A DNA stretch of 64,000 bases from Chaetomium olivaceum (Eukaryota; Ascomycota; Sordariomycetes; Sordariales; Chaetomiaceae), in contig JAYWVB010000003.1 in NCBI GenBank assembly GCA_039881045.1, positions 868,001-932,000 of the forward strand, read 5' to 3'. The notes under the pieces were generated by a model. That model did no database searches. It worked only from the letters and a program-made list of their open reading frames with translations, and had not been told where the DNA came from. The first letter of the stretch is position 1, and each line of letters begins with the position of its first letter. Position numbers and translations under genes: made by a program. Shown here one piece after another: positions 1 to 11,785 of the stretch.

Positions 1-2
1 AC

Positions 3-203
3 CCGCTCCAGCCCCTTGCCGACGCCGACCTCGACCTACTCCACTCGGCCCCGCAGCTCATCCAAGAGATGCGCCTCCGCCGCCTCGCCCGCGACGAGAT
101 GACCCACATGAAGATGGTCGACGACTTTGTCGCCGAGCTCGCTCGTCTCGCCACCCGCGCCGTGCTCAAGGCCCGAGCTGACGAAAGGAGCTTTCCTTGC
201 TAA
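3..203 (+). CDS. C-terminal end of an unrecognised protein (5' partial)
   Basis: The first 201 bases form an open frame that enters from beyond the left edge and stops at TAA 201-203. It encodes about 66 residues rich in Leu, Ala, Arg, Asp and Glu, with several Met residues and the look of one or two amphipathic helices. Codons end in C or G as in the other genes here, and the base composition drops sharply right after the stop, which together support a true coding end. I do not recognise the family. The fragment could also be the last exon of a longer gene; its start and exon structure lie outside the window. Confidence 0.5.
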   Translation, partial: PLQPLADADLDLLHSAPQLIQEMRLRRLARDEMTHMKMVDDFVAELARLATRAVLKARADERSFPC

Positions 204-2087
204 ACAAGATTTTCTTTCTTTCTTTGCAAAAAATACCGCGCCCGCTAGACCTTTTTTTGTTTACGGCGCCCGCTAAACAGGTTTCCTTTCGGCTTACGGC
301 TGGCGTTCTGATTTTTGAGTGGTATTTTGCTGTCATTACCGAGTCGAGAACCAAAAAGGTAAAAGAGTGTGCGTCAGATATGTATCTTTAGACAGCCGAG
401 ACCGGCTGGACTCTCGAGGTACTCATCTCTATCAAGACTGAGACATGGTGGGAAGGCTGTATGTAACAAGGCGACGCAGTTAGAACGTCGTACATGGCCC
501 GGACGCTGAGGGGGTCGTTGCTCTTGGGGGACAGGATGCCTGGACACTCGCCAGGCTGGTTAGGATTGGGGCCATGGTGTTGGGGGTATGGCTGGGATCA
601 GGGTGTAGAAACATGGAAGACAAAACCAAGAAATCTCAATGAGGGGGAAGAGGAAACAAACAAAATATGTGGATCTAAGCTAAAGGATCAGTCAATGTCA
701 TCTACAGTCCATTTTGTGATTAGCTAGGAAGAGAATCAGGTGATTGTTAGCATATGGGATGTCACCATCATTCACGACTTGGGTGTAATTTCCAGCTCGG
801 TGCCTCGATGCCGACTTGAACTGCATGAGTCCTTCACGGATCATCACCCGCGCTCAGGTCAACGTCACAAAATCTACGGAAACATACCAAAATAAATCAA
901 GATTGAAAGGAAAACGAAGAAGAGGAAAAACCAAAAAGAGAGAAACAGAGAAAAAGGAAAGGGGAGAGAAAAGAGAGAGGGAGGGAAGAAAAACAGAAGA
1001 ATGGGGGAAACCAAGCCGAGACAGCAAAAAGAACACTGAATGGGGTTTGTTTCGTATGGCTAACGTTAGTGAATTTCAGTTTTTTATTTTTCTTTTACGC
1101 ATGTACTGTGCGAGCTAACCACTGTGGCAACACACGTTTTGGCGCAGCTTAAGTTACTTAAGACAAAAAGAGCCCCGAGTCTACAGCTCAACTTAACACT
1201 CGCTATTCATCAACTACGATAACTTAACGCTTGCTCGACGAATCCCAAGCGGAAGTGGCGAATTCCGAACCGCGTTAACAGTTTCAAGCCAAGTCCAAGA
1301 TGAACGCGGCGTTTTTTCAGCTCGAAGCCGTTGAGCGCGGCCCGGGGACTAGCAGTAGTCGGTGTAGTGGCTGGGTTTGGAGAGTCTAGAGAAGATTCTC
1401 TTAACGTCCGTGATGAATTTGACGAAGACCTTTAGCAGATTTGGCCTGATGGGAGCAACATTGAAAGATCAGATGTGACGCTTTTTACAAGTTTTTGGCT
1501 TCGCATTAGAAATCTGGAGGACTACTAGAATCATCTTTCGAGGGAGTGTTTTTGAACCGTACCTTAGCCACCGGATGCCATGGACCGTAAGAAGGAACGG
1601 GCGCAGGTTATCTAAGGAAGGAAAATGAGCGGAAACGTGCGACCGGTCTAGGACGTTTGCCCAAGCTTTCATAGGTTTAACAGTCTCGTGTCACGCTCCC
1701 CGTCGCTCCTAATTTGTTAAATCTCTTTGACCCGCATATTGCTAAGGATTTCAACTCCAAACCTAACCGAACCCCCGAATACGCTCAGCCTAAGGCCCAG
1801 ACGTCATCCAATGAGCACACGGCGCAAACCTCTCGCAGGTGACGTAACGATGAGGCGAACTCCCGAGTCCCATGCCGAGTCCCGAGCTCAACCGTGATTC
1901 TTTCTATCCAATACCCGATATGCTAACTGGAAAGCCTCACCTTTGATCATTGATGGATCTACACGAGCCAGACTCATTCCAATTTTAGTGAGCTCCGGTT
2001 ACTTTCGTTCACTCCTCTTGCATCTCAGGTTCCTCCTTTAGATCAGTTATCACCACTGCTCAATTCCCTCCCCACTTCTCAACCAAC
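204..2087. other. Long gene-free interval
   Basis: No supported gene over about 1.9 kb. It is clearly richer in A+T than the flanking genes and has only short unrelated open frames. It contains a purine-rich tract (entered separately) and, near 230-280, two copies of a short element of the form GCGCCCGCTA(A/G)AC. It presumably holds the 3' UTR of the left gene and the promoter of the LanC-like gene. Confidence 0.6.
901..1014. repeat. Polypurine tract
   Basis: Over about 110 bases the plus strand is almost entirely A and G, in runs of GAGA, GGAA and AAAAG, with only a few pyrimidines. Such tracts are low-complexity sequence able to form triplex DNA in principle. The open frames on both strands here are shadows of the composition bias. 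Confidence 0.75.
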
Positions 2088-3277
2088 ATGGACCAGCCAT
2101 ATCTTACCATGGGCTCGCCCAAATTGCCTACCCCTGCCGACGCCAGCTACGAACTCAAGTTCGCGTTGGATGATATCGTCACAAAGTACCCCCCTCGCAG
2201 TCACTATGCTCAAGACGCCCTTCATGGACTGTGGAGCGGCCCCACGGGCATCGCCTACCTGCTACTGCAAGTGTCGGCCCACCGCCCGGACCTGTCCATT
2301 TACGACGACCGCCCGGCGATCTACTGCGCGCGTGAGTACATCGCCCGGGGCTCGCGCGGGCACAACCTCCGCCTGGGCGCGCACGGTTGCGGCATCGCCG
2401 ACGAGAAGCTGGCTTACGAGGCCGTGACCTGCGCCGTGACCGGGGACTTGGCCGACGTGCGCCAGTTTGTCTCGTCCGTGGCCCAAGTCATGTCCGTCGA
2501 GGACTATCCAGACGAGATGCTCTACGGCCGCGCCGGCACGCTGTACCTGCTGCGCCTGGTGCGCCGTTGGGTGGCCGGCAGCAACGCGCTCGTCGAACCG
2601 GCCATCTACGAGATCTCCAACACCATCCTCAACCGCGGCCCGCCTTGGAAGTGGCATGGCCGCCGCTACCTGGGTGCCGTACACGGCGAGATCGGCATCA
2701 TTACCCAGCTGGTACTGACGACACCGGCCTTGGCCCCCCGCCTGCAGCCTGCCGTGCGGCGGCTACTCAACATGCAGCAGGACGATGGCAACTGGCCGAG
2801 CTCCGAGGAGAGCAGCTCGAGCGGGCGGCTGGTGCAGTTCTGCAACGGCGCTCCGGGGTTTGTCTTCTCACTGATTGCGCTGAGACCTCACTTCCCAGGC
2901 CTGCGCAACCGCTTTGACGACGCCATCGGGAGGGCCAGGGAGTGTATCGAGGATCGGGGCTTGCTCAAAAAGGAGCCGAGCCTGTGTCACGGGATATTCG
3001 GAAATGCTCTGTATGTCGTTCCCAAAAACACCAACAAAACCCCGTAGGCACTAACACAACCAGAGCCTTGACCCGTGGGCTAGAGCGCGAGCGCTTCCTC
3101 GCCGTTGCCGAGCGACGGAACGTCGCGCGCATGAAGGAGTCAGATCCAACGGTGTTTGAGCGCGCCGACTACGGCCGCTCATACTCCACCACGACTAGCT
3201 ATGCGACCTCGGCCGTCTGGGCGTGGTTGGTGTGGCGGAAGGATGAACCCGAAATGCTGGTTTACACTGATGTTTGA
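2088..3277 (+). CDS. LanC-like protein (lanthionine synthetase C-like)
   Basis: Two exons, 2088-3010 and 3064-3277, give 378 residues. The 53-nt intron (GT at 3011, AG at 3063) restores the frame across a conserved LCHGIFGNAL segment. The alpha/alpha-barrel signatures appear in order: a Gly-rich HGLWSGPTGIAYLLLQ near residue 46, GRAGTLYLL near 148, an AVHGEIGIITQL segment near 200, then FCNGAPG near 255 and LCHG near 303. The Cys of the CNG motif and the Cys-His of the CHG motif are the expected zinc ligands. Bacterial LanC cyclises lanthipeptides; eukaryotic LanC-like proteins have been linked to glutathione addition to dehydroamino acids in proteins, and no lanthipeptide precursor or dehydratase lies nearby. 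The ATG has A at -3. Expected to be cytosolic, since I see no signal peptide. The frame is clean throughout. Confidence 0.88.
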
Positions 3278-3547
3278 GCAGGACCCAGGTCAAGATGGGT
3301 GTGGTACCCGGAGCGCGGCGTTGGGTTAACTGGGGTAATCAGGGTTGGTACACTGCGAGGTTTTGGGTATAATTAGCGTTCAATATTCTTAATGGTGGCC
3401 GCATGGAGTCAACTACATGTGGCCACTTACTATTGTAAGTTGGCGCTTTGTCGACCAGATGTTCGCTGCTCGCTCATCATTGGCAACCGGTCCACCGAGT
3501 TATCCAACCATCCGTGACAATCAGTCATCTAAGCGGCACCTACCTAC

Positions 3548-6500
3548 CTACCCTTCACTTCCCGCCCGCATCTCATCCAACAGCTGCCTAATAGTATTCA
3601 GCTTGACAGGCTTTGTCAAGAACAAGTCCAAGCCACTCGCGGTCGCCTCCGCCCCGTTTACGTCGCTGCGGAGGCCTGTCAAGGCGACGATTTTGCATCG
3701 GCCCGCCCCCACAGCGATCTCAAGTTGCCGTATCTCCCGAGTAGCCTCAAATCCGTTCATCACGGGCATGCTGATGTCCATGAAAATTAGATCGAAGCGA
3801 CTCGCCTGCCCCTCAAGTGACTTCTTATACAGCTGCACGGCTTCGAGCCCGTTGTTTGCGGTTGCGAATGTGTGTTTCAGCTTGCGAACGAGTTGTGTTA
3901 AGAGTTTGAGGTTGATAGGGTTGTCGTCGACGAGTAGGAGATGGGTGGTGTTTGTCGGCGGTTGTGAAGAGACCATTTCTGTGAGATTCGGCTTGTTCGC
4001 GTTTTCGGACGGTGTATTAGGCGGTGGTGAAGCTTGCCCCCCCTTACTCCGTAATGCCAAAGCGGCCTGGTCACTTCGCCAGTCAGGTATCGCACGTACC
4101 CGGTCTTCTACCTGGCATTGACCGTGTCATCGAACCTGGCTCGTAACGCCGACCGGAAAACAGCGGCGAGTTTCCTCGGGCCGATGGGATGATGCAAGTG
4201 GAGGCCGTGGTCATAGCCGTTTGTGAGCTGCTGCTTGAAACAGGAGGCTGAACCTGAGCAGAGCACCACAAGCGGTGTGGCGCGCATACGCCATGCTTGC
4301 AGGATCCTATCGCGGCACTCCTTCGTTTCGTGGGCGAACATGCTGCTATCCAAAACGTAGACATCCGCGCTCGGCACCGGACAATCCTTGGTCCCAACCA
4401 CTACCTGCATACCCAGGAAGGCACCTGCGTTAGCTCTGATGGCTTTTTCAACGATCTCTGACCAGTCCCGAGCCTTGTCGCCGACCCCAAACTCGGCCCC
4501 GGGCACGGCTGCGCAGGCGTCGGCTGCGACAAAACACACAGTCCGCCCATGGAGCTCCGATATCTCCTGGTTCGCAGCGTGCTGATCGGTAACGGCCGGA
4601 GTATGCTCGCCGAACGGAACCAAGACCTCGACGAGTGTGCCAATACCCAGCGAGCTCTTGATGTTGACAGTGCCACCGAGATCGCTAACGAGTTGCCGCA
4701 CAATGCTGAGGCCCAAGCCCATGCCGGGAGCATGGCTATCTTCCTGCGAAAACGGCGTAAACAAGCGGTACTTGATGTAGTCGGAACTCATGCCGGCGCC
4801 AGTGTCCTTTACGGTGAAGGAGACGTAGTCGGAGACATTGCCCGCCTTGTCTGTCCGCTTGACAACCTTGAGCCCGACCTCGATGCGGCCGGCGCTCGTG
4901 TACTTGATCGCATTTCCGAATATGTTCATGACGATCCGTTTCCAGGCGCCTACGTTGAAGGGTAGCTTCCATGGGCGCCGTGCAATCTGAACGGTTATGA
5001 GAATTGGGTTCCCCGGGAAGCCCTGTTCCGCATTGGCGAGCTTGTGGCGGGTAGGCGAAGCCTGCATTTGTAGGGCGTTTCCAGAGAGGTGGCCGACTCG
5101 AACCACGTCAACAACATCCTCGACCAAAATTCCCAAGTCGGTGTCCTGCATTTCCGAAATGGCGGGTGCCCCTGAGCCGCCGCTTTGCCCGGAATGCGTC
5201 ACGACGGCGTGGTCGAGCAGGTTGTTGAAGGTATCAAGCAGTGTCGTGGCGCATGAGTCGAGCATGTCCAAGGTCGACAGGAGCGGGCGGTCCGAGATGC
5301 CCTCGCGAACCAGTTCGCTGCTCGCCATGATGCCATGAAGCGGGCTCCGCAGCTCGTGGCTCAGCGACGACACGAAGTCGGATTTGGCGCGGCTCGCAGC
5401 CAGAGCTTCCAAACGCGAGACCTCGGCCATGACCGAGTTTCCAAAAGCCGAGACCAGACCGACATCGCCAATATTGAGCGCCCGCGTGGGATCCTCGACC
5501 CAGCCGAGCGTGGCGGCATACCAACACTCGCGCTGAAAGTGCCACAGGGGCAGAAAGATGACGTACTTGGCGGCAGGAAGCATGCGGAAGAGCGCGGCGA
5601 TGTCGTTTTGTAGGCGCAAGCCCTCTCGGTCTGCCTTGCGCCGAGACTCGAAATACTTTCCGACACCGTAGCTGTCATCGATGGGGCCGAGCTCGTCGGC
5701 TGTGAACACGTGGCCGTTGGGGTAGGCTCGGATGAATCTTTGCAGCGAAGCCTCGGGAAGCGGGATATGGGTTGAATGGGTCATGGTCTCGGCTCCCCGG
5801 CCGGCAACAGACTTGACGATTGCCGCGCAAAACGGTCCCTCGGCCTCGCTCAGCGGCGGTTCTCTCGAGTCGAGCGATGGCTGGTCTGGCCGGTCGAGAT
5901 AGGAGCTAGGCACCGCATCGAGAAACATGAGGCCATCCATGTCCATGGAACGCCGCATCGTGGCCGCCGCCCTGAAGAAGGTGGTCTTGATATTAGCCGA
6001 GCCGATGAAGCCGTGCGGCTCCGAGGACTCGGATAGGGCGCTTGGCGGCCGTGGAGCGGTGGCTTCCGCGGCTGCATGAGCGATTGCCGCCTGGAGTTGT
6101 TGTTCCATGGGGTTATCTCCAGGTCATCTCGAGGGGTAGTCGGAGGCGTCTCAGAACGGCCTTGTGGGGAATCGAGTGACAAGGCGGACATCGTAGACTC
6201 CTGAGAGAGCAAGGAGGCCATCCTCGGTCGCTGATCCAAGACCTCTAGTTCATGGGACGATGCCGTGTCGGCAGGGTCGTCCTGGTATGGCTTACTCGAA
6301 GCGGTCGAGTCATGGGGGTCCAACGCCGGCTCTGTTCCGTCGGATGCGGCGACCCCTAGAGTCGGCCCGGGCCGATGGGCGGTACTTGTCGGATGAAACC
6401 GCTCAGACCCTGGATCAGCTGTTCAGACCTGTCCCGGCTCTGCTTGATCCTCACATTTTCGAGGTGGGCCATAATGGTGGCGGCAATCTCGTTCATGATC

Positions 6501-7217
6501 TCGACCAGCTCATCCTTGTCAAAATCGTTCTGCTTGCTGTCGACGACGCAGTAGCTTCCAACAAATAACCCAGCGGAGACACGAGTGGGACTTCGAGATA
6601 GGATGTAAAGTGCGGATACCCCGTCACGTATGGTCGGTCCTTGTAGTCGGGATGGGTCCGGAAATCGTTGATGATGTAGCGCGTCCTGTTGGCGATGACA
6701 TCCGGGCCGGTTCTAACCCACTCCCCCGTCTCGTCCATGAAGGCCATCATAGTGGCGGGGCAGACGCCGTCGCAGTTGCGGAGTTTGCAAACGCCTATCG
6801 CCACAGTGTCGCCGGGGGCACACTTCATGCGGACGAACGAATGTGTCCTGGTAACCTCGGAGATGACATACTGATATTGGCGGTCGATGAGGGAGACGAA
6901 CGCGCGGTCGACGTTGAGGCGGTGGGCACCCAGTTGGGTGAGGGCATTGAGGGTGGGATCGGTGCAGAGCAACGGCGTCTCCTGGAACGCAGTCGGCAGG
7001 CCGGGCGGGAACGAGGCAGCGGAGAGGTAGCTAAAGGAAGGGCATGGGTTAGCGATAATGCGTATCCCGAGTTCAGCTGGACGGGGCGAGCACCGACGAC
7101 CAGAAGACCGACTCACGCTGCGATTTCGCGCTGCCTCGCACGCTCCGAGATCTCGACTTGAACCGCCTGACAAGACGCCGGCGCTAATGCGCCAAGATTA
7201 TCCACAGCGGTGGACAT
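3548..7217 (-). CDS. GAF-domain hybrid histidine kinase with receiver domain (frame disrupted)
   Basis: The first exon (7117-7217) and an 86-nt intron (7031-7116) lead into a GAF domain with YLEVPLVSPLG near its end. A second sensor-like segment (FFRAAATMRRSMDMDGLMF) follows, then a HisKA H-box SHELRSPLHGIM, an N-box NIFGNAIKYTSAG, G-boxes KDTGAGMSSDYI and GMGLGLSIV, a 65-nt intron (4047-4111) and a receiver domain with LLVDDNPINLKLL, phospho-acceptor FMDISMPVMNG and TKPVK. All phosphorelay residues are present. The product, about 1,155-1,175 residues, should sense a cue in the cytosol and pass phosphate to the Ypd1 phosphotransfer protein. The reading frame changes three times between the GAF domain and the second sensor segment (near 6563, 6330-6390 and 6110), always in the same sense as one missing base. 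The middle change could instead be a 56-nt intron at 6330-6385. It is divergent from the DUF3405 gene. Confidence 0.82.
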
Positions 7218-7953
7218 GATGTTGGGGTTCCCAGCGAGTGTCAGGGACGGTTACGGCGACTCGGTTTGAGGATACGGGGGTCCGTCGTCCGCGGCATCGT
7301 GGGACCGTGTTTGGGGGAGAGGCACATGGCGAGTGGGCGACGGCGAATTTGCGTGGTGACGGATTCGTCATGGTCGAGGCGATTTGCGGGAGCCAAGCGC
7401 ACCTAGCATCGTGTGCCAAGTTTTCAGCTTCAGCACCACAACGTCGAAGGCCCAGCGCCCCTCCTTCCGGAGTTTTTGCTCCTGGCGAACGCCCTGGCAA
7501 GGGGCTTGGATTCAACGCCACTGTAACCGTGGCTGGATTGACAATCCAATGTGTGGCTGCCCGAAGACGTTAGTGTGCTTAGGTGAGTTCGTGACTCCTT
7601 CAAAACGCGGAACGCGGAACGTGTGAGAAAAATCAACGACGCGACAGATCGACGAGAACAATAAGCCATCAAACTTCCCTGTTCCACTTGCCCACCACCG
7701 CTCGACCCTCCCGACGGATCTTGCCGTAACTGGAACTTGGCCCCCATCACGAGGCGCAGCCTGGCCCGAGCATTTTTGCAGAGCCCAGGAACCGACAACC
7801 AACAACCGGTCGAGATGGGGTACAGGGGTGGGCCCCCCAGCCGTCAAGATCAACTGAAACCCCTAATCGCGGTTCTCTTGACTTTGTTTGCTGACCCGAT
7901 CGCCACATAACACGACCACAGGAGTCGGGAGCGCCTCAACCCCGCACTCGACT
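7218..7953. other. Divergent intergenic region
   Basis: About 0.74 kb between the start codons of the histidine kinase (-) and the DUF3405 gene (+), presumably holding both promoters. I see no convincing TATA box, and the open frames here look non-coding. Confidence 0.5.
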
Positions 7954-10013
7954 ATGATTAATTTCGGCATTCGGACCCGCATCTTGGTCTTTGTCCTCAT
8001 TGCGCTCGGGCTCGGGCTCGTGGGCACTCAACTCCTGATACGTGATGATGCGCGTCTAGAAAGCCTGCCTGCGGGTCACGGACGGCCAAATGCTAGGCCG
8101 AGACCGAGCATCAAGACGGCCCCGGATCGCGAAACAGAAATCAAAGAATGGAGCCTTGCGCCACCGCGGGTGCCATGTGTAGGACCGCGAGGGCTAGACC
8201 TTGGCCAGGAGGAGAACGACGACAACCCGCATGAGAACGCCATTGACATTCGTAAGTCCGCCAACGTTGAACGGCTTCGGCTTCGGCCCCTTTATGATTT
8301 GTATTTAACACTGCCCGGCAGCATACCCGCGCCCGTTCGTGGGGTCTCATGAGAGCATGGGCTTGAGCCAGACCTGGATGACAGCCGCTGAGCGCTATGG
8401 CCCGTACGGCTGGGGTGACGACAAACCTACATACGGCAAGACGAAAGTGGCATGGGACTCGACGGACTGGGCGGTCCTACAGAATCAATGCCTGGAGCGC
8501 AATGCTCAGAGATTCAAAGAACCAACACCCATCCACGCCGGTGAGCGCCGCTTCCGTGTGCGCGAAGCAGACGAGGAGGTGAGGCTCCCGGTGGTCGAAC
8601 CGCAGCCGGCCGAGCATGTGCCACGAACGGCCATCGTCTTTCGCGCCTTTGAGGGCTACAATTACACCACCGAGGACCTCGTGAACCTGCGCGCCACCAC
8701 CGCCGAGACAGCCCTGCGCTTCGGCGGCGAGTACACCGTCTTCATTCTCGTCGACGTCAAAGACAAGGGCCGCGGCATCTTTGCCAGCGAGGACAACTAC
8801 AAACAGGCGGTCCAAGAGCTGGTACCCGCCGAGTTCCAAGGCATGGCGGTCTTATTCGACGAGCCCTCCTCCAGAGCTGGTATCCCAACATTAAGACCCA
8901 CACACACGTACCAGGTCATGCAGCCGCTACAGCTGTTTGGGCATTTTTACCCCGAGTTCGACCACTACTGGCAGCTGGAGCTGGACCTTCGGTTCACGGG
9001 GCATGCCGGCCGCTACCTCGCGGGCATGTCTGACTTTGCACGCGAGCAGCCACGCAAGCAGGCCATGGAGCGCAGTACCTGGTTCTACATGCCCGAGTTC
9101 CACCGCGGCTACTCGGACTTGTTGTCAGCCGTCAACGCGTCTCTGGAGGGAAAAGGCGGGCTAGGCTGGGGGATGAAAATCCAGGATTTTGAGCCCGTCG
9201 GGCCACAACCACCCGTCGAGGACCCCTTGGACGACAACTTTGAGTGGGGCGTGGGCGAGGAAGCCGACTTCATCGCCGTCGGGCCGTGTGCCCATGTCCA
9301 GTACATGGTAGACTGGGCGTGGCGGAACTGGTACCAGGGGGCTCAAGGCCGGCACCAGGACGCCGCGGTGGATGTGCCAGCCGGCAATGGGCCGCGCGAG
9401 CAGGACTCTGTTGCACGCCGCCCACCACGCTCAGGCCGCCCAAGGCCTCGCGGTACACTCTGAGGCCACCCTGTCGTCGTTTGCGCTCTGGCACGGCCTC
9501 AAGCTCGTTGCGCCGCCGCACCGCCGCGTGTACCAGAACCCGCAGTGGCCGCTCGACAAGATGTACGAGCTGTACAACGGGCCTGGCGATGTGGAGTCAC
9601 ACCAGAAATCTGGCATGGTCGGCATGGCCAATGGTATGAGGCCATTTACCGGATCACGCCGTACGCATACATCACAACTTCGTCGTCGTTTTGGTACTCG
9701 TCACCCTTCCCCGACGAAATATACGATGCCTGGCTGTCCCGTCGGCCTCAGGGCGGAAATGCGAGTTCCGAGGTGCCCTACGTGCTCATGGCGCAGCGAG
9801 AACGGGACTGTCTATGCGCCAAACATGATGCTACATCCGGTGAAGACGAATCAAAACCTGGTGGATCTCCCGGCCGGACCGGGACCGCTGTTTTATGTGG
9901 CCATTGGTGGTGCGGCCATCTTGTTGCTGTCTCTCGCTGGTGCGGGCTTCTGGTGGTGGAAGCGGAGGGTGAGTGGCAGTTACGCTCCCCTAAGGAAGGA
10001 TGACGGCGATTAG
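7954..10013 (+). CDS. DUF3405-family membrane protein (three frame disruptions)
   Basis: An N-terminal hydrophobic segment from about residue 8 to 28 looks like a type II signal anchor. A 70-nt intron (8252-8321, GTAAGT...CGGCAG) joins to a segment typical of the fungal DUF3405 family: RYGPYGWGDD, RTAIVFRAFEGYNYT, FPEFD-like YPEFDHYWQLELDLRFTG, FEWGVGEEADFI, PAMGRASRTLL and SFALWHGLK. After APNMMLHPVKTN a second hydrophobic helix and a basic tail close the protein. DUF3405 proteins are thought to be glycosyltransferase-like and Golgi or secretory; the substrate is unknown. Conserved sequence moves between frames at three points: near the G5 run at 9337-9341 (one base too many), near 9630 (one missing) and near 9803 (one too many). 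Corrected length is about 662 residues. An upstream in-frame ATG at 7888 is an alternative start; 7954 puts the anchor near the N-terminus. Confidence 0.72.
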
Positions 10014-10608
10014 CTGTCGTGTGACGATTATAAATATACTAGTAATAAATGTGCATAATCATCGTTAACCTCATTCTTCGTTGTCCCATATGCCAGTAAC
10101 GCTTATTGCCAACTCGACAAGAATATTGAAAGGCAACAAGGACAATCAAAGTGGGAGCGTGTCGATACTAGATCGAGCCGGTCCGAAGAAGCATTCTTCT
10201 GAATCCTACAGTTGGCTCAGAAAAGCCGAGCACGCAACTTCTCCCCTTCAAGGCAAGGTAATTTCGCTGAACTTTCAATTGTAACCTGTCGCTTCCTTCC
10301 TTCCTACAGATGATTACTAAATCAACGATTCCACCGCGATAACTCGAACCCTCCAACATCTCTTCCCTGATCTTTGACCATAACTGCGGACTGCATCGCG
10401 ACTCACATCTCAAATCTCGAAAAGCAAAATAATCAAAAGCTGTGCCATATCATTTTTCTGAAGCAGTTGAAGTTTGAGTAGCTACCCAAGTCACTATTCA
10501 TCAAGGTATTTCAGGTCATGACTTGAGCTACAAGGATCGCCTACTAATTTATCAAGTTCAAAGCCACCTTCTATTCACCTATCCGCAATCTCTTTCTGCA
10601 ACGTCAAC
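10014..10608. other. Intergenic region
   Basis: About 0.6 kb of A+T-richer sequence between the DUF3405 stop and the small duplicated gene. Nothing recognisable is seen. The last part resembles the sequence upstream of the second copy (ATTTATCAAGTTCAAAG against ATTAATCATTTCAAAG), so the duplication may begin near 10540. Confidence 0.4.
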
Positions 10609-10956
10609 ATGACCCAATCCGACAACAACGTCCAGCGTGAGCCGGTCGTCCTGAATGGTATAGTGTAATACCGCTGACTTTTGCGTGTCCGTTGCTGACC
10701 CTTCACCACAGCCGATCTGCCACCCATCATTCCGCGTGAGCAAGTTGGATGGGACATAAACGGGAATCCCTACGACATACTGAACCCAGGTGCGGCATTT
10801 ATGATCGACCCTTTGGGCCCTGGCGACCACATCATGCGGGGCACTCTGCTGGCGATACAGAGGATGATGGCTATCGTAGCGGAAGCGGATCCATCAGGCT
10901 GGTATACGTCGGTTTTGTGGCGAGATATCACAAAGGAACAGGGATCGAATTTGTGA
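10609..10956 (+). CDS. Small two-exon gene, copy 1 of a tandem pair
   Basis: Exons 10609-10657 and 10712-10956 encode 97 residues. The 54-nt intron has donor GTATAG, branch-like TTGCTGACC and acceptor CCACAG. The product has no signal peptide or membrane segment. Its most distinctive part follows the intron: LPPIIPREQVGWDINGNPYD, then a helical stretch IMRGTLLAIQRMMAIVAEADP and a short Trp/Tyr-containing tail. I do not recognise the family. Support for a real gene is the intact splice and the presence about 1.17 kb downstream of a diverged copy with the same exon-1 length (49 nt), intron position and LPPIIP motif; such alignment is hard to explain for non-coding sequence. It may be a lineage-restricted gene. 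Confidence 0.55.
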
Positions 10957-11436
10957 CAGAGGGATCACAATACGCGGGTTTAGGGAGACATGTTGATCGA
11001 GGGGAGTGGAATGGGATGGGTTATGGGTTGGAGTGAGGGAGCGAGGCTCAGAACCGAGAGCCGCGTTTGAATAGCAGATAATGCTGAATCGTGGCATGCC
11101 GCGCCCAGTTGTGCCCTTTCCTGCCGCTTCATTTGGTTGGAGTTGAAGTTGCTTTCCACGTTGGGTTAGTTCAAACTCATGAGACCGAATACACGGCAAC
11201 TCCCATGTAGTCAACTCGAGGTTCAAATTTTTGTTGAACAAGTTCGAAGAGAGATACTGGGTGGTTTCCTTTCTCTACCCATTCAGCCAAAAATTCCATC
11301 TCGCTTAAATCCCCCCTCCCCCACCACTGTACGTATCATTCCCTCTTTCACCGATCAATTACCCAGCCTCCTGCTGAGCAAAAAAACCGATACACCCAAA
11401 GTACACAGAGCTATCTTGATGCGATATTCCTCGGTC

Positions 11437-11572
11437 AAATCGGACTCGAACTAAGGAGAACGAAGTGGAACAAAACCTCTGACTTTTTGTCTTCATTTTT
11501 GGCAAATTGAATCCGAAATTAAGAAAACGAAGTGGAACAAAATCTCTGACTTTTTGTCTTCTTTGTTTTTGG
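11437..11572. repeat. Direct tandem repeat, period about 67 bp, with transition-biased differences
   Basis: Two adjacent imperfect copies, about 11437-11503 and 11504-11572, share the core ACGAAGTGGAACAAAA and CTCTGACTTTTTGTCTTC. Copy 2 is richer in A+T, and most differences are C to T or G to A when read from copy 1 to copy 2, with a few other changes and one small insertion. It lies between the two paralogous small genes. Confidence 0.75.
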
Positions 11573-11785
11573 TGTATCAGTTTTTTTGGCCAGAGGGAGC
11601 CAGCCTCGAGGTACCTAACTGCAGAATGCCTTAAACGCGCCCATCCAAAAGACTGGCGTCAACTTAATCCTAGGTAGAAAACGACTATCCATCCCCTCGA
11701 TAACGGTAAGTCAAGTTGCCTTTCGTCACAAAGATGGTTTATTAATCATTTCAAAGTCAGTTCTCATCCAACTCGCACCACAAGA

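Noticed and set aside
1130..1460. Possible transposon relic
   Set aside because: A weak impression of a degenerate coding stretch, but no motif, terminal repeat or target duplication could be shown.
3417..4121. 234-codon open frame on the plus strand
   Set aside because: Antisense to the receiver domain of the histidine kinase.
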